From NCBI GenBank assembly GCA_963708715.1, contig CAVPSU010000001.1, positions 558,001-622,000 on the forward strand: DNA of 64,000 nt, read 5' to 3'. This document shows, in pieces, positions 43,706 to 53,140 of this stretch. The first letter of the stretch is position 1; every line of letters begins with the position of its first letter. Source of the stretch: DAIOEK01 sp963708715. Lineage in GTDB: Bacteria > Chloroflexota > Anaerolineae > Anaerolineales > Anaerolineaceae. A program made the position numbers and the translations under genes. Under the pieces are notes generated by a model. That model had not been told where the DNA came from. It saw nothing but the letters and a program-made list of their open reading frames with translations, and did no database searches.

Positions 43706-45913
43706 TTATTCAACGATCTCGTAGACCAAGTCTCCAACTACCAGGATAACGTGGTTGCCGAGGGCCAGACCAGCACCAATATCTGAGCTTCTGGCAACCA
43801 TGGCGAAGTACTCTTTGGATAAGAATTTGATCTTAACTGATTTCATCGTGTCGGGATCGAAGCGGGTATCCACCCAGACGCCATCCTTGAGGACAAAGGT
43901 TCTTGAGCCGGCTGTCTTGATTACGTCTGCCACGCCAGGGATAGCGGGACTTCCACTGCCTCCACCCCCTCCACTGCCTGTTGCTCCGAGGTTTTCGGCA
44001 GCGCTCATTGCTCCGGCATCAGCGGCTTTATTGACCGCGCCTTCGCCACTCACCTGGGTGGGTGCCGCCACCTGGGCAGAGAACTGCTCCTGGGCGATGC
44101 GCTGTTGGGCGGCCGCTCCAAGGGTATCGGTCTCCGTGACGAGGTACGAGGTATAAGGGGTGACGATACCGAAACGTATGGAGAGCGCGACGATCTGTTG
44201 GATGGTTTCCCGATCAGCCCCACTCAGACGTACCAGGTTGAGCAGGGCGCCGATCTTGCGGTTAGCCCACAGGCGTGCGATGTAGCTGTTGTTCCCATCA
44301 AGCTCCCCTTCGACACCTCCGGAGGAGAACTCAAGACTAGTGAAGATCTTCTGATAGGTCGAGACGCCGTCTCGCCCGGTCAGAGTAATATCGACGACTC
44401 CAAAGTCGCGGTAACGACCGGTGACGATTATCTGCGAGCCAAAGAATAGGTCAGGCAGCGGATTGGGGTGCATGTCGTACGTGCTGACCCCATCCACTCG
44501 GACGGCAAGGTCGGTGAGGGAAGGTGCGCTGATCTTCTGGTAGAAGCTGGAGATGGCGGCTTCGGCATCCACACCCGGCGGGACATACACGCTGCTTCCG
44601 TGGTGATCCTGGGCAAGCTGGTCAAGCAGGATTGTATCCACATCATAACCAACTCCAAAGGTGAACAGCTTCAAACCGATCCGGGCGGATTCTTTGACGT
44701 TCTCAATGATACGGGTCGAGTCGGTCTCTCCGGAGGTGGGCAATCCATCAGTCAGGAAGATAACATAGGTTGGGCGCTCACCGTCATCCATCTTAAGAGC
44801 GGTTTGAAGAGCGTCCTGGATGTTGGTCGAACCGCCCGGAGAGATCTGGTCGATCCAGGCTTCGCCCTGTTGAGCATTCTCAGCTGGTTGGAGGTAAGCC
44901 GAATACATCTCAACGGCGGATGAGAATCCGATCAAATTGAAGTGATCACCCGGGTTGAGCCTGCGAAGGATAAAGTGCGCGGCAGCTTGTACCTGGCGGA
45001 ACTTTTCCCCCTCCATGCTGCCGGAGTGATCAAGCACCAGGATCAGGTTTTTAGCGATGATCTCATCGGCTCTGGTTTGCGGAGGGTTGATGAGCATGAG
45101 GAAGAAACCATCGGGGTCGGAGCTGTCGGTGGGATCGCGATATGTAAGCAGGTGAACGCCTTCTTCCTGTCCGACGGTGTAAAAGAGCAGGTAATCCTGG
45201 TCTGGAGTGACATGGGCAGCTTCATAACCTGCCATCCATTCCCGGTCGGAGGTATGTGACACAGATGTAGTATGGCTGGGTGAGTAGACGCTCAGGATAG
45301 GGTCGTTGGACTGGATGTGAACGGTAACTGAGACTTCCTCCAGCGGTTGGAGCGAGAACTTCTCGGTGTTGAGGGGGTAGCGGTAACCGATCAATCCGTT
45401 GTCGGTTGTGAGCACCTGAGTATATTCCAGCTCAATGCGGCGTTCCTCGTTGGGAGCGATCGGGTAAATCCGAGCCATCACAGCTCCGCGCCCGACGTAT
45501 TCAAGTAGAGCCGGGTCTCGCATCTGCCGGACGATCTCTTCATATTCAGCTCGGGCAGCATTGGCGTCCAGAACTTTGCCCTCAACTGGTTTACCATTCA
45601 TCCACAGCTTGAAATTGGTTACCACTGCGTCTGCGGGGATAGGGAAGGTATAGATGCCCTCGACTGTCCATGTATTGGGATTGCGAAAGACCTGGTCCAC
45701 CCGAGTGACGGCAACCTGGTCGACGATTTCCACTGTGACGTGGTGATACTTGATGATGAGTTGCTGCATCACCGGTCCAGGACCGGGGCAGGGCATGGGC
45801 AAGCATGGGCGGATCGGGTCTGGGATGATGATGCCGTCCGCGCGGGCTGGGACAAAGGAAGTGATTAAGATACTTACAACCAAAAACAGGGCGAACACGA
45901 TCTTCTTGAACAT
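43706..45913 (-). CDS. VIT and von Willebrand A domain surface protein
   Basis: About 735 residues. Signal peptide (FKKIVFALFLVVSILITSFV), a VIT domain (about 50-180), a VWA domain with MIDAS motif DHSGSMEG, then a beta-rich region, a Gly-rich linker (GSGGGGGSGS) and a C-terminal domain. The layout recalls inter-alpha-trypsin inhibitor heavy chains; bacterial members are exported proteins of unclear role, probably metal-dependent adhesion. The ATG at 45913 is chosen because GGAGG lies 5 bases upstream; the frame is open further upstream without signal. Confidence 0.9.
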   Translation of the reverse strand: MFKKIVFALFLVVSILITSFVPARADGIIIPDPIRPCLPMPCPGPGPVMQQLIIKYHHVTVEIVDQVAVTRVDQVFRNPNTWTVEGIYTFPIPADAVVTNFKLWMNGKPVEGKVLDANAARAEYEEIVRQMRDPALLEYVGRGAVMARIYPIAPNEERRIELEYTQVLTTDNGLIGYRYPLNTEKFSLQPLEEVSVTVHIQSNDPILSVYSPSHTTSVSHTSDREWMAGYEAAHVTPDQDYLLFYTVGQEEGVHLLTYRDPTDSSDPDGFFLMLINPPQTRADEIIAKNLILVLDHSGSMEGEKFRQVQAAAHFILRRLNPGDHFNLIGFSSAVEMYSAYLQPAENAQQGEAWIDQISPGGSTNIQDALQTALKMDDGERPTYVIFLTDGLPTSGETDSTRIIENVKESARIGLKLFTFGVGYDVDTILLDQLAQDHHGSSVYVPPGVDAEAAISSFYQKISAPSLTDLAVRVDGVSTYDMHPNPLPDLFFGSQIIVTGRYRDFGVVDITLTGRDGVSTYQKIFTSLEFSSGGVEGELDGNNSYIARLWANRKIGALLNLVRLSGADRETIQQIVALSIRFGIVTPYTSYLVTETDTLGAAAQQRIAQEQFSAQVAAPTQVSGEGAVNKAADAGAMSAAENLGATGSGGGGGSGSPAIPGVADVIKTAGSRTFVLKDGVWVDTRFDPDTMKSVKIKFLSKEYFAMVARSSDIGAGLALGNHVILVVGDLVYEIVE

Positions 45914-45950
45914 GGGAACCTCCCTCAGAGAACCTTCTTTACCCAGTAAA

Positions 45951-45979
45951 CGAAAACCCGGGGATAAATGTTCCCCGGG
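45951..45979 (-). terminator. terminator between TPR and VIT/VWA genes
   Basis: On minus: CCCGGGGA-ACATTTA-TCCCCGGG followed by TTTTCGTTT. Stem 45957-45964 with 45972-45979. It lies only about 40 bases before the VIT/VWA start, so it either separates the genes or lets part of the transcript through. Confidence 0.75.
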
Positions 45980-46016
45980 GCTGGAATACGATTGCAAGGT
46001 CGAAAGGTTATCAGGT

Positions 46017-46493
46017 CTATCGTTGCCGTTCAGTCAGAGCCTGTAGTGCAAGTTCGTAATCTGGCTTGATCTCCAGGATATGCTGATAGATCAAAGTCGC
46101 TTTTCCAGGATCACCTGCCGCTTCCAGACAGCGTCCCAGCATATACAGCGCGTCAGGGTCTTTGGGTCGAATCTCGATAAAGCGGAGCAACAGGTTCATC
46201 CCCTCTGAAGCCTTCGTTTGCTGGGGAAGTAATGCCTGAATCAAATTTTTTATGAGTTGTGGATTTTCCGGATCTTGTTCCAACCCGGAACGAAGAGCAA
46301 GTTCTGCTTCTGCAAATTCTTCCAGTAAGAGATATGCAACTCCCAGATTATTCCAGGCATCAATATGCTCGGGGACCATGCTCGTGACGACCTGCAAAGA
46401 GCGAATTGCTTCCCGATATTTGCGGAGCTTCATTTTCTGGATCGCTTCCGCTAACATTTCATCCAGATTGACCTCCCGGATAGGTTCATCCAT
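46017..46493 (-). CDS. Tetratricopeptide-repeat protein
   Basis: About 158 residues, no signal peptide. At least three TPR motifs are visible (AWNNLGVAYLLLEEFAEAEL, ALYMLGRCLEAAGDPGKATL and an N-terminal degenerate one with YREAIRSL). A cytoplasmic scaffold; partner unknown. The start could also be the ATG at 46508; no decisive ribosome-binding site. Confidence 0.8.
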   Translation of the reverse strand: MDEPIREVNLDEMLAEAIQKMKLRKYREAIRSLQVVTSMVPEHIDAWNNLGVAYLLLEEFAEAELALRSGLEQDPENPQLIKNLIQALLPQQTKASEGMNLLLRFIEIRPKDPDALYMLGRCLEAAGDPGKATLIYQHILEIKPDYELALQALTERQR

Positions 46494-46508
46494 GATGTTC
46501 GACCCCAT

Positions 46509-46923
46509 TGTGTGTATGATCGTCCACTTTCTATATCTCCAGAAAACAGATTCTCCGATTGTTGACAGTATACCATGTTGGAAATTTAATATTATGGCGG
46601 ATTGATTGCAAAGATCACTCAGTTTCTATACGCATCTATTTTCTTTGTAATATCAACAAGGGAAGGACTGCATTTACATTTTAATAGAATTAAATGCAGA
46701 AGAAGGATCTGATTTTTCGACCAAACGGAAAAATAATTACCGTGGAAGGCAGGCTCCATTCCAGCTAAAAAGTAGTTATCCGATATAATGCAATAAAATT
46801 CCTATGAAAAGAAGATAAGCGTATAATTAATTCCAAGGAACCATTCCTTGCATTTGTTTTTGCAATGATTATGATTAGGTTTGCATCATCCCTTGAAAAG
46901 TATCGGTATTGGATATGGGTGCT
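46509..46923. other. intergenic region with unexplained hairpins
   Basis: Holds an inverted repeat CTGCATTTA/TAAATGCAG (46668-46676 with 46691-46699) and a terminator-like hairpin CAAGGAA-CCA-TTCCTTG (46834-46850) followed by a T-rich stretch to about 46862. Two TATAAT boxes (46784-46789, 46822-46827) lack -35 partners. No gene assigned. Confidence 0.4.
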
Positions 46924-47730
46924 ATGAGACAAACGAATATTCTGGTAATTGAAGATGATGAAATGGTATCCAGAACCATCGAACGGTGTTTGCGAGGAGA
47001 TGAGTTCCATATCCTAATATCGAATTCCGGGGTTGATGGATTACAAAAAGCCCGCCGACAACCTCCCGAACTTATCATCCTGGACATCATCATGCCTGGG
47101 ATGGATGGTTATATGGTTTGTCGTGAGGTCCGGGCTGATCCCCTCCTTAAAGATGTTCCTATCCTGTTCTTGACTGCTAGAGCCAAGGACGAAGATAAGA
47201 TTGCCGGGTTTACACTTGGTGCAGATGATTACCTGACAAAACCTTTTAATGTGGATGAGCTGATACTTCGCGTTCGTGCAATACTCCGGCGCACACGCCG
47301 CCAGCCCCATGGAATGCTGGAGGAAATTACCAAACCGTTCAAGTTAGGAAGTATCTTCGGAAAAACTAAGTCCCCGCCAAAAGAAGAGGGCGCAAAAGCT
47401 TCTCCAAAGGGAAACAGGACTATCGCAATTCGTGGATATATTCTGGATACACAATCATATGAATTGACGACTGTCGATAATAACAAGTTCCGTCTAACGC
47501 CGGTTCAATTCGATTTGTTGTACCACCTGATGAGTCATCCTGGTGAAATATTTTCCCCAAGCCGGTTGTTGGATGAAGTCTGGGATTACCCAACTGACGC
47601 AGGTAGCCCGGATCTGGTCAGGGTGCATATCAAAAACTTGCGTGACCGGATCGAAGTCGACCCCCATAATCCAAAATTTTTAGCGACGGTTCCTGGATAC
47701 GGATATACGATCCGCACTATTGACGAATAA
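46924..47730 (+). CDS. OmpR/PhoB-type response regulator
   Basis: About 268 residues. Receiver domain (Asp54 in ELIILDIIMPGMDG, Lys in TKPFNVDEL), then an unusually long basic linker of about 60 residues (KTKSPPKEEGAKASPKG), then a winged-helix DNA-binding domain (FRLTPVQFDLLYHL to VPGYGYTIR). The start is uncertain among ATG 46924, ATG 46915 and TTG 46909. It is followed by a cytoplasmic histidine kinase gene, its likely partner. Confidence 0.92.
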   Translation: MRQTNILVIEDDEMVSRTIERCLRGDEFHILISNSGVDGLQKARRQPPELIILDIIMPGMDGYMVCREVRADPLLKDVPILFLTARAKDEDKIAGFTLGADDYLTKPFNVDELILRVRAILRRTRRQPHGMLEEITKPFKLGSIFGKTKSPPKEEGAKASPKGNRTIAIRGYILDTQSYELTTVDNNKFRLTPVQFDLLYHLMSHPGEIFSPSRLLDEVWDYPTDAGSPDLVRVHIKNLRDRIEVDPHNPKFLATVPGYGYTIRTIDE

Positions 47731-47835
47731 ATCCTGCCTTAATATACCCGGATCTACCTGAATTCGAAACGACTTTATTCGGGCATATATATTGCATAAA
47801 TGAAGGTAAATTAAGATCGTCCACGGGCAAAACCA

Positions 47836-49089
47836 ATGTCATACCAGCGTGAACCTACCAACCCCCGATTACGCGAAATAATCTCAGCTCTGCAGACACT
47901 TTCCTCGAGCCAGAGCCAGGAAACTGACCCAAAGAAAGTTCATTTACAATATGCCCAATTAATCAAGCGATTATTAAATTGTGAAATTGTCGCATTATTA
48001 TTGGTGGATCCCGACGATCATGAAATCCTAATCCGTAAAGCATTAATTGGCGAGGCGGATTGGTCATTGGTCGACAGATTTCAGATCGACCTGCCATCCC
48101 TTGAAGGGGTATTCACCGATCAAAAGATTGTGCAATTAGAACATCGCACCTCATTACTGAATGATTTTCCATGCCTCGATCTACTTAAAGAGCAGCCTTT
48201 CCTTAATATAATGTTTTCTCCCATCATGGGTCAAAAGCACTTGATGGCGGTTATCCAGGCAGTAAATTCACGTCCATATCCCCTCGATCCTATCAAAATG
48301 GATATGCTGCTTTTGATCTGCCATTCCTTTGCTGGCGCTCTGACGAATCAACTTGCAATCCGACAGCTAAAAATAGATAATGCCAATCTTGAATCCTGGC
48401 GGCGGGAATTGCTCCAATCCCGTAACACCCTTCGCTCCATGTTCGATTCCATTCCATCCTCGATCTATATTATCGATAACAGGTACCAAATCGTAGCCAT
48501 CAATGGAAGTCGATCCAGGCGAGCCGGTCAAAAACCGAACTTTCTGGTGGGACAAATTTGTTATGAGGCTCTGTATGGGAAGTCCCAGCCATGTCAAGGA
48601 TGCCGTGTGAATGAAACATTTGTCTCCGGTGCGAACACGACCCGAACCGACCGGCAATGGATCGACAACGATCAAAACACGGATTGGGAGATTACGACCT
48701 ATGCCATCTTGAATGAAACGGATACGCCAGTTCAAGTGATCATCTTCGAACAAGATGTGACCGTTGAAAAGCGGTTGGAATCCAACTTGATCCAATCAGA
48801 AAAACTGGCTGCGGTCGGTCAGCTTGCCGCTGGTGTTGCGCATGAGATCAATAATCCACTTTCTGCGGTCATAGCCAATGCGCAATTATTAAGACGTGAT
48901 CTCCCCCACGATGCGGAAGATGCACTTGAATCAGTTGGCTTGATCGAAACAGCAGGATTACGTGCTTCCCAGGTTGTCCGAAATCTCCTCGGTTTTGCTA
49001 GAAAAGAACAATTTGATTTCATGCAAATAGACCTGAATGAAACAATTTTAAACGCACTTACATTGGTGAAACATGAATTGGTGAATTGA
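47836..49089 (+). CDS. GAF-PAS histidine kinase, part before an in-frame UGA
   Basis: 417 residues up to TGA at 49087-49089. GAF-like domain (about 15-175), PAS with paired cysteines (CYEALYGKSQPCQGC), and a dimerisation domain with GVAHEINNPLSAV (His336). The ATPase domain is missing from this piece but continues in the same frame directly after the TGA, to 49494. Read through, the protein would be about 552 codons. As annotated the product would lack kinase activity. Possible causes are nonsense mutation (for example CGA to TGA), sequencing error, or UGA recoding. Confidence 0.85.
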   Translation: MSYQREPTNPRLREIISALQTLSSSQSQETDPKKVHLQYAQLIKRLLNCEIVALLLVDPDDHEILIRKALIGEADWSLVDRFQIDLPSLEGVFTDQKIVQLEHRTSLLNDFPCLDLLKEQPFLNIMFSPIMGQKHLMAVIQAVNSRPYPLDPIKMDMLLLICHSFAGALTNQLAIRQLKIDNANLESWRRELLQSRNTLRSMFDSIPSSIYIIDNRYQIVAINGSRSRRAGQKPNFLVGQICYEALYGKSQPCQGCRVNETFVSGANTTRTDRQWIDNDQNTDWEITTYAILNETDTPVQVIIFEQDVTVEKRLESNLIQSEKLAAVGQLAAGVAHEINNPLSAVIANAQLLRRDLPHDAEDALESVGLIETAGLRASQVVRNLLGFARKEQFDFMQIDLNETILNALTLVKHELVN

Positions 49090-49110
49090 AGTATTGATCT
49101 CGAGACCAAT

Positions 49111-49494
49111 TTGGCAGATGATCTGCCCCTGATCAATGCCAGTCGTGACCATTTACAAAGTGTCTGGATCAATATGATCTTGAACGCATCTGATTCAATT
49201 GAACATGCTAACGGGAAAATCGTGATCTCAACCAAGAATATCAATGGTGAGTTCCAGATCACAATTGCCGATGATGGCGCTGGGATTTCACCGGAAAAAG
49301 TCTCGCGGATCTTCGAGCCTTTCTTTACAACCAAACAACCCGGAAAAGGAACTGGTTTGGGCTTATCCGTCTGCCATAGAATTATCAAGCAGCACGGAGG
49401 GTATATTCAGGTAGATAGCCTGATCGGTACCGGGACCAAATTTACAATCCATATACCGGAGGGTCAACCAAAAAAAACTCTACCTTACAGGTAG
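49111..49494 (+). pseudogene. ATPase domain of the same histidine kinase, after the in-frame UGA
   Basis: Same reading frame as the upstream piece. N box IWINMILNASDSI-type (WINMILNASDSIEHA), G1 DDGAGISPEKV, F box RIFEPFFTTK and G2 GKGTGLGLSVCHRI are intact. The sequence joins without gap (HELVN, stop, SIDLETNLADD), so only one codon is at fault. Independent translation from TTG 49111 is possible but has no good ribosome-binding site. The last codons lie inside the terminator. Confidence 0.8.
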
Positions 49495-49506
49495 AGTTTT
49501 TTTTGG
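49468..49506. terminator. bidirectional terminator, perfect 17-bp inverted repeat
   Basis: CCAAAAAAAACTCTACC / GGTAGAGTTTTTTTTGG with a 5-base loop. The flanking A8 and T8 give U-tracts in both directions for the convergent kinase (+) and permease (-) genes. Confidence 0.9.
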
Positions 49507-49507
49507 T

Positions 49508-50449
49508 TTATAGAGATCGTCTTTCGCGATCGTAGTTTTGACCCAGAAATCCTGGGACTGTGGATCGACGGAAAGTGAAGATCATGACCAGGATGGTCGC
49601 CACATATGGAAGCATCAATAGAAACTGGTAAGGGATTCCGATACCAGAAACCTGAACCTTATAGGATAACACTTCAATTCCCGAAAAGAAGAGGGAACCG
49701 AACATAATATTGAGCGGTTTCCAACCACCGAAGAACGTTAAGGCGATTGCCAGCCATCCGCGTCCTTTCACCATACCGTCAGTGAAAGTTCCGGTATAGA
49801 CCAGTGGCAGATATACTCCCGCCAAACCGATCAATGCTCCACCTGCGATAGATGTCAGATAGCGCATGCGAGTTACATTGATGCCCAGGCTGTCTGCTGC
49901 CTGCGGATATTCGCCTGTTGATCTTAACGCCAGGCCAAAGCTTGTTTTATACAGGAACCACCATAGGAATACTGAGACAACCACTGATGCATAAACCAGG
50001 ATGTTTTGATTGAAAAATACTTCTCCTATGAATGGAATCTTACTCAATAATGGGATCTGGATATCTTTGAGGGTATCAACCAAAGGAGGGCTAAGTGTTA
50101 CTCCAATGATGAGTTTTGGCAGCAAAGTGGATATCCCAACGCCGATAAAGAACAACGCCAGTCCAATGACAAACTGATCCATTCGAAGTGTTGTTGTGAA
50201 ATAAGCCAGCGCAAAACCAAAGATTCCACCTACGACCATGGCTGCCAGAATGCCAATGGCCAGACTTTGGGTGTAGTAGCTCACCAGGAAACCTAATGAA
50301 GCGCTCACCAGCATGATGCCTTCCTGCGCTACATTAAATACACCTGTCCGACCACCAATCATCGTACCTTGACCTGCCAGTACAAATGGAACCATAGTCA
50401 GAAGGATCAGTTTTGAATACAAAACCAAAGGACTTTCTATACCAGTCAT
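49508..50449 (-). CDS. ABC sugar/nucleoside transporter permease (second)
   Basis: 313 residues with about nine membrane segments, BPD_transp_2 family. GGRTGVFNVAQEGIMLVSA and the EAA-like LRSTGEYPQAADSLGINV are typical. AGGAGG lies 7 bases before the ATG. It is the last gene of the transporter operon, pairs with the permease encoded just upstream, and probably imports a sugar, polyol or nucleoside. Confidence 0.92.
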   Translation of the reverse strand: MTGIESPLVLYSKLILLTMVPFVLAGQGTMIGGRTGVFNVAQEGIMLVSASLGFLVSYYTQSLAIGILAAMVVGGIFGFALAYFTTTLRMDQFVIGLALFFIGVGISTLLPKLIIGVTLSPPLVDTLKDIQIPLLSKIPFIGEVFFNQNILVYASVVVSVFLWWFLYKTSFGLALRSTGEYPQAADSLGINVTRMRYLTSIAGGALIGLAGVYLPLVYTGTFTDGMVKGRGWLAIALTFFGGWKPLNIMFGSLFFSGIEVLSYKVQVSGIGIPYQFLLMLPYVATILVMIFTFRRSTVPGFLGQNYDRERRSL

Positions 50450-50451
50450 AC

Positions 50452-51483
50452 TTATTTCCTCCTAACCACATCTGACAGCAAAACGAAGAGGAGAACCAAC
50501 GCTTCCACGATGAAAACCATTTCCACCGGGATCATCAGGGTGCGCTGCATGGCACTCGCTCCTACCTCCAACACTGCAATAAAGAATGCCACGAATGGCA
50601 CAGCCAGATTATTCCCCTTGGCGATCAGACCGATGATCATACCCAGAACAAGGAAGTTGGATTGCAGACCTTCGATGAGGCGATGCTGCACTCCGGCGAC
50701 TTCAATAGCACCAGAAAGACCACCGATGCCGCCTGCGATCACCAGGGAGAGGACAAACATCCGCTTGACATTAATTCCATACACACCCGCCGCACGAGGA
50801 TTCGCTCCTGTTGCTACCAGTTCATACCCACCAGTCGAACGGGTGGTGTATATGTATACACCAGCGGCAACCAGTAACGCGAGTATCAAACCAGTGTGCA
50901 AGGGGGGATTGTTTACCAGTAAAGGTAGGAAACCACCCGATCCAATCAGCACAGTTGTCGGATGTCCAGCGCCGGGATCGCGCCAGGGACCGGTCGCAAC
51001 ATAGTTGATCAAAGCGAATGAGACGAAATTTAAGAGCACAGTCGTCAAGATCTCGTTAATGTTAAATTTGTAAAGGAGCCAACCAGGTATTAATCCCCAG
51101 ATCGCGCCCGCCATAACTCCACCGAGAAGAACCAATGGAAGCAGCAGGTAGACTGGCAGATGGGAGAACAGTATTCCCATCGCAGTCGCACCAATTGCAC
51201 CGACGATCAATTGACCTTCCCCACCAATATTAAATTTGCCTGCAGCCAGAGGGACTGTAAATGCCAGTGCCTGTAAGACTAACGGGATAAATTTTAATAA
51301 TGTCTGAATGAAACCATTGGGGGTTCTAAAAGAGGTACCTAAAATCGTTGAATAAGCACGGAAGACATCGAAACCCATCAGCGCAATAAAGATCCCGGCC
51401 GCAGCCAGGGAGGCGATGACCGCGATCAGGTACGGTATCAGGGAGGATAGCAAACTCGACTTAGGTTTTATTGCTGTCGTCAT
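50452..51483 (-). CDS. ABC sugar/nucleoside transporter permease (first)
   Basis: 343 residues, about ten membrane segments, BPD_transp_2 family. KFNIGGEGQLIVGAIGA and ATGANPRAAGVYGINV are typical. GGAGG lies 6 bases upstream. It begins 1 base after the ATPase stop and ends 2 bases before the second permease start, so translation is coupled. Confidence 0.92.
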   Translation of the reverse strand: MTTAIKPKSSLLSSLIPYLIAVIASLAAAGIFIALMGFDVFRAYSTILGTSFRTPNGFIQTLLKFIPLVLQALAFTVPLAAGKFNIGGEGQLIVGAIGATAMGILFSHLPVYLLLPLVLLGGVMAGAIWGLIPGWLLYKFNINEILTTVLLNFVSFALINYVATGPWRDPGAGHPTTVLIGSGGFLPLLVNNPPLHTGLILALLVAAGVYIYTTRSTGGYELVATGANPRAAGVYGINVKRMFVLSLVIAGGIGGLSGAIEVAGVQHRLIEGLQSNFLVLGMIIGLIAKGNNLAVPFVAFFIAVLEVGASAMQRTLMIPVEMVFIVEALVLLFVLLSDVVRRK

Positions 51484-51484
51484 T

Positions 51485-53035
51485 TTATGCCTCCGCCTTG
51501 TAGCCGCTCATCATCCGGCCGATCTCGTATTTTTCGAAGTGCCCGCGTTCGAGAATGCCGACAAGCTCACCACGGTACATTACTGCGATCCGGTCGCAGA
51601 GTAACAGTAATTCATCCAGATCTTCAGAGATCAACAATGTTGCCATTCCATTTTCTTTCCCTTCCAACATCTTGGAATACACGAAATCCATGGATGGGAT
51701 ATCCAAACCTCGGGTTGGGTTATGGGCAACCAGCAGTTTGGCTGGTTTGGAAAAAGCGCGGGCAATCAGTACACGTTGAATATTTCCACCGGATAAATTA
51801 CCGCCTACATCTGATGGACCTGATGTTTTGATATTATAGGTTTTGATCAGGTCATCGGAGACTCGAAACACGGTCTTCCAATCGATGAAACCATTGGAAG
51901 TGTAAGGTTTCTTTCGGTGATATCCAAGGATCAAATTATGGGCAACACTTGCTTTTGGCAGGAAACCATCGTGTAATCGATCTTCAGGAATATACGCAAT
52001 CCCTAATTCCAATCGCTCGGAGGAACCGGTTTTTAATAGGGGTGTATTGTCCAGTCCAATACTTCCACTGGTGATTTCGCTTATCCCTAGTATTGCTTCT
52101 GCCAGTTCGCGTTGTCCATTTCCTGCGACACCCGCGATACCAAATATCTCGCCCTTCCTAACCTGAATATTGACATCCTTCAGGAGTGGAACTCCACCTT
52201 CTTGAACTATACCAATCTGCTGTACATCAAGTGAGATGCCAGTCTGGATATCAGTCTCACCGCCGGTGGATTGACCACGCGAGAAAATGACACTGTTCTT
52301 TATATCCATCTCATCACCCACCATACCGCGAACGAACGCTTCTTCACTGGCTTCATTTCGTCTGAGGGTGACCACGTTTCGACCGTTTCGTAAGACACTG
52401 ATCCGGTCGCACACGCTTAATACTTCTCGCAATTTATGAGTGATAAATACGATCGATAACCCTTCATTTACCATAATCCTGAGCGACGCGAATAGATCAT
52501 CCACCTCCTGCGGAGTGAGGTTGGTCGTTGGCTCATCCAGGATGAGGATTTCCACCCCCCGATACAATGCCTTTAATATTTCCACTTTCTGTCGGGTGCC
52601 CATCGGAAGATCTTCAATGAGCGCATTCAGGTCTACATCCAGATTAAAGCGTTTTTGTAAATCCTGAATAACCTGTGTCTCCTGCGATAAATCCATCGTC
52701 AGCTTTTTCTTAACTTCAGTACCTAAAACAATATTCTCTAACACGGTAAAGCTGGTTATTTGCAGAAAATGTTGATGGACCATACCAATATGAAGGTTCA
52801 ATGCATCCCGTGGAGAAGATATGGTAATTTTCTGGCCTTTCAGTGAAACCTCACCGGAATCCATTTTATATAGACCAAATAAAATGTTCACTAAAGTGGT
52901 TTTTCCTGCGCCATTTCCGCCGAGTAAACCATGAATTTCCCGGGCGTTCAATTCGAAATTCACATCATCAAGGGCAAGACTCTTATCAAAGGTCTTCCGT
53001 ATTTCCTTCATGGTGAGGATGGGCGTATCTACCAT
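51485..53035 (-). CDS. ABC transporter ATPase with two ABC domains (BMP-type importer)
   Basis: 516 residues, two fused ATPase domains as in ribose/nucleoside importers. Domain 1 has Walker A GGNGAGKTTLVN and Walker B LILDEPTTNL. Domain 2 has a degenerate Walker A (GVAGNGQREL) and signature LSGGNIQR, normal for this family. It energises the two downstream permeases. A hairpin separates it from the binding-protein gene. Confidence 0.93.
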   Translation of the reverse strand: MVDTPILTMKEIRKTFDKSLALDDVNFELNAREIHGLLGGNGAGKTTLVNILFGLYKMDSGEVSLKGQKITISSPRDALNLHIGMVHQHFLQITSFTVLENIVLGTEVKKKLTMDLSQETQVIQDLQKRFNLDVDLNALIEDLPMGTRQKVEILKALYRGVEILILDEPTTNLTPQEVDDLFASLRIMVNEGLSIVFITHKLREVLSVCDRISVLRNGRNVVTLRRNEASEEAFVRGMVGDEMDIKNSVIFSRGQSTGGETDIQTGISLDVQQIGIVQEGGVPLLKDVNIQVRKGEIFGIAGVAGNGQRELAEAILGISEITSGSIGLDNTPLLKTGSSERLELGIAYIPEDRLHDGFLPKASVAHNLILGYHRKKPYTSNGFIDWKTVFRVSDDLIKTYNIKTSGPSDVGGNLSGGNIQRVLIARAFSKPAKLLVAHNPTRGLDIPSMDFVYSKMLEGKENGMATLLISEDLDELLLLCDRIAVMYRGELVGILERGHFEKYEIGRMMSGYKAEA

Positions 53036-53065
53036 TTGTATCCCTGTTTATGTTTCTAATATCAA

Positions 53066-53102
53066 ATCTTGCGAGGGGTTGGGAAACCGCCCCCCGCAAG
53101 AT
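53066..53102 (-). terminator. hairpin between binding-protein and ATPase genes
   Basis: ATCTTGCG with CGCAAGAT, extended by a G/C run (53066-53078 with 53090-53102) and followed on minus by TTTGATATT. A partial terminator or mRNA-stabilising hairpin here would favour high expression of the binding protein. Confidence 0.7.
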
Positions 53103-53140
53103 CCTGTGATTAACAACGATTGGTGCGGTTTGAATGAGTT

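Noticed and set aside
43755..44156. Plus-strand frame rich in Ala/Pro opposite the VIT/VWA gene
   Set aside because: Mirror of the Gly/Ala-rich linker on the coding strand.
46834..46862. Small RNA gene ending in the CAAGGAA/TTCCTTG hairpin
   Set aside because: The nearest -10 is so close that the transcript would be little more than the hairpin; no independent support.
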